Shown piece by piece: positions 34,226 to 35,457 of a DNA stretch of 35,457 nucleotides. The stretch lies in contig JABGPJ010000111.1 of assembly GCA_018645005.1 (NCBI GenBank), forward strand, positions 1 through 35,457. The letters run 5' to 3'. The notes under the pieces are model-generated. The model did no database searches. It saw nothing but the letters and a program-made list of their open reading frames with translations, and was not told the origin of the DNA. A program made the translations under genes and the position numbers. Position 1 is the first letter of the stretch. Every line of letters starts with the position of its first letter. Source of the stretch: Deltaproteobacteria bacterium (GTDB taxonomy: Bacteria; SAR324; XYD2-FULL-50-16).

Positions 34226-35107
34226 CTATTTTTCAGCGCTAGGTTGATCTGGTGATTCCTCATCAGGTGGTTTTGTACTGTCGACGCTTTCATCGAGACC
34301 TGCGGCATCGGGCAGTTCAGCAGCCGTGAAGTTGGCGCCCTTCATGTTGCAGGAGGTGAATTCCACATTCTCAAATTTACTGCCGGTAAAATCAGCACCT
34401 TCAAAACTGGAATTTTCAAAGGTAATAGATTTCAATTCAGCGCCGGTCATTTTTGTATGGGAGAAGTTTGTCTGTTTACATTTGGTTTCAGTAAACTTGG
34501 CATCAATGAGAATAGCGTTTTTCAGATTTGCATTGTTCATGAAGACTTCCGTCAGATCGGCACCTCGCAGATCTGCCCCTTGAAGTGATTGTCCTTTATC
34601 GAGCTTTTTCTTAAGGAGCGCTTTTAACTGTGCACTGGCGTCTCTGTCACCAGCGGAAGCGTTTTGAAGTTTTTCGTTTGTTTCCCTGAGTCTCTCGGCA
34701 AGCATGATCGAGAAACTCTTGTACAGTTTATATGCCAGGAGAATATTTTTTTCTGAGAGTTGACTCCCGTTGATGACCAGCAAAACAGCGGGTCCGCCAT
34801 CAATTGTGGCACTGGCTGAGCGGGGTGACTGGTCAATGACACCCATCTCTCCAAAACAGGCCCCAGAGCCCAGTTTTGCTAAAACCTCCTCTTTCTTGGC
34901 GCCAATATATTTGCTAATTCGAACAGTCCCGCTGAGAATGATGTACATTTCGTCTCCCCGGGATTTTTCTTTGAAAACGATCTCACCTTGCGCAAAGCTT
35001 TCGCTCACTGCAAGTCTGAGCAGTGCCAGCAGTTCTCCGTCTGAGAGTGACTGGAAAAAAGACACTGTTTGCTTCAATTTTACAAATAGCTCTTTTGATA
35101 ATTGCAT
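34226..35107 (-). CDS. cyclic-nucleotide-binding and pentapeptide-repeat protein
   Basis: The 293-aa protein has an N-terminal cNMP-binding domain (about 15-125: FFQSLSDGELLALL, GDEMYIILSGTVRISKY, GSGACFGEMGVIDQSPRSAS). A short helical, Lys-rich linker at 130-170 is followed by pentapeptide repeats at about 175-265 (LQGADLRGADL, then NANLKNAILIDAKF, then FEGADFTGSKFENVEF), which form a right-handed beta-helix. The tail is acidic and Pro-rich. There is no catalytic domain or signal peptide, so it is probably a cytosolic nucleotide-responsive scaffold. The PRSASA signature suits cAMP or cGMP. GAGGA precedes ATG 35107. Confidence 0.9.
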   Translation of the reverse strand: MQLSKELFVKLKQTVSFFQSLSDGELLALLRLAVSESFAQGEIVFKEKSRGDEMYIILSGTVRISKYIGAKKEEVLAKLGSGACFGEMGVIDQSPRSASATIDGGPAVLLVINGSQLSEKNILLAYKLYKSFSIMLAERLRETNEKLQNASAGDRDASAQLKALLKKKLDKGQSLQGADLRGADLTEVFMNNANLKNAILIDAKFTETKCKQTNFSHTKMTGAELKSITFENSSFEGADFTGSKFENVEFTSCNMKGANFTAAELPDAAGLDESVDSTKPPDEESPDQPSAEK

Positions 35108-35423
35108 TTTTCCTCAAAAAGCATTTCCGGAAAAGATCATAGAACGAAAGCACGGTCTGGGTAGCAGGATTATATTTTATGACAGCTTTGCTTTCCTGCC
35201 CTCTCGTTTTATCAATTCCAAGTGCAGCATTTTAACGGTCTGCAGTATTTTTATGATGGGGAGTATCCCTTGAGTGTCCTGGAAATAACGACTAATCTGC
35301 AAAATATTTCATGGAATGGTTTGCCCGCCTGAGAATTTTTTCAAAAAGTACCTTAATTTTTTATTTTTGTATATCCCTTATTTTTAAAATAATTTAAGAC
35401 ATTAAGTGAGAGGAACTAAAATA
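35108..35423. other. 316-bp divergent promoter region
   Basis: This gap separates the cNMP/pentapeptide gene from the gene starting at 35424, which are divergent. The last 100 bp are very AT-rich, suitable for a plus-strand promoter, but no close -35/-10 pair stands out. No gene is seen. Confidence 0.4.
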
Positions 35424-35457
35424 ATGACTAACACCGTCTCTGGATTAGACTGTCGAC
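35424..35457 (+). CDS. start of a gene cut by the window edge
   Basis: ATG at 35424 (MTNTVSGLDCR) has AGGA 9 nt upstream and an AT-rich leader. The frame is open to the window end. Too little is visible to name a product. Confidence 0.5.
   Translation, partial: MTNTVSGLDCR

Noticed and set aside
34770-35273. 167-aa plus-strand frame opposite the cNMP/pentapeptide gene
   Set aside because: The opposite strand encodes clear cNMP and pentapeptide motifs with a GAGGA site; the plus frame is Ser/Pro-rich shadow sequence.

Overview
The window looks like part of a Gram-negative bacterial chromosome of moderate GC content. It encodes LpxA (lipid A synthesis), a PlsC acyltransferase, an outer-membrane beta-barrel with a signal peptide, and a BatD-like protein. 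The mix of DUF4254, BatD, DUF1566 and cyclic-nucleotide-binding fusion proteins fits a deltaproteobacterial-grade or SAR324-like lineage, but that is inference. No database search was possible.

Region 1 (about 1-5345) is phage- or plasmid-like. A compact minus-strand operon runs from a consensus promoter near 3500 and encodes a P22-type antirepressor, several very small ORFs, a phage replication protein, a free-standing DnaB N-terminal domain and an ORF6N protein. Between promoter and antirepressor lies a leader of about 230 nt that can fold into several stems, two of whose loops are perfectly complementary over 6 nt. A second minus-strand gene (4342-5160) is preceded by 11-bp tandem repeats and a promoter whose -35 lies in the same repeat motif. 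No integrase, repressor or structural gene is visible; the element continues beyond the left edge.

Region 2 (5368-5610) holds a terminator hairpin, tRNA-Gly(TCC) and tRNA-Gln(TTG), all on the minus strand.

Region 3 (5694-16142) is chromosomal: MFS exporter, orphan BatD, a repeat/DUF1566 periplasmic protein, a FeoA-like protein, two unrecognised genes, a Cof-type HAD phosphatase, a DUF4254 protein, a small membrane ORF and an outer-membrane barrel.

Region 4 (16463-30000) has four large cytosolic proteins: a SNF2 helicase, two unrecognised proteins (594 and 1117 aa), and a 1658-aa protein with a pyruvate-phosphate-dikinase-like ATP-grasp and phosphohistidine domain but no PEP-binding barrel. 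Whether they form a system cannot be settled from this window.

Region 5 (30019-35457) holds a cNMP-domain hybrid histidine kinase, LpxA, PlsC, a cNMP/pentapeptide-repeat protein and the first codons of a plus-strand gene.

Throughout regions 3-5 a short palindromic element (about 74-145 bp, ends GGGATCG...CCGACCC) sits in intergenic gaps. Three copies have perfect 3-bp flanking duplications and one copy is inserted inside another, which marks it as a MITE-like mobile repeat.
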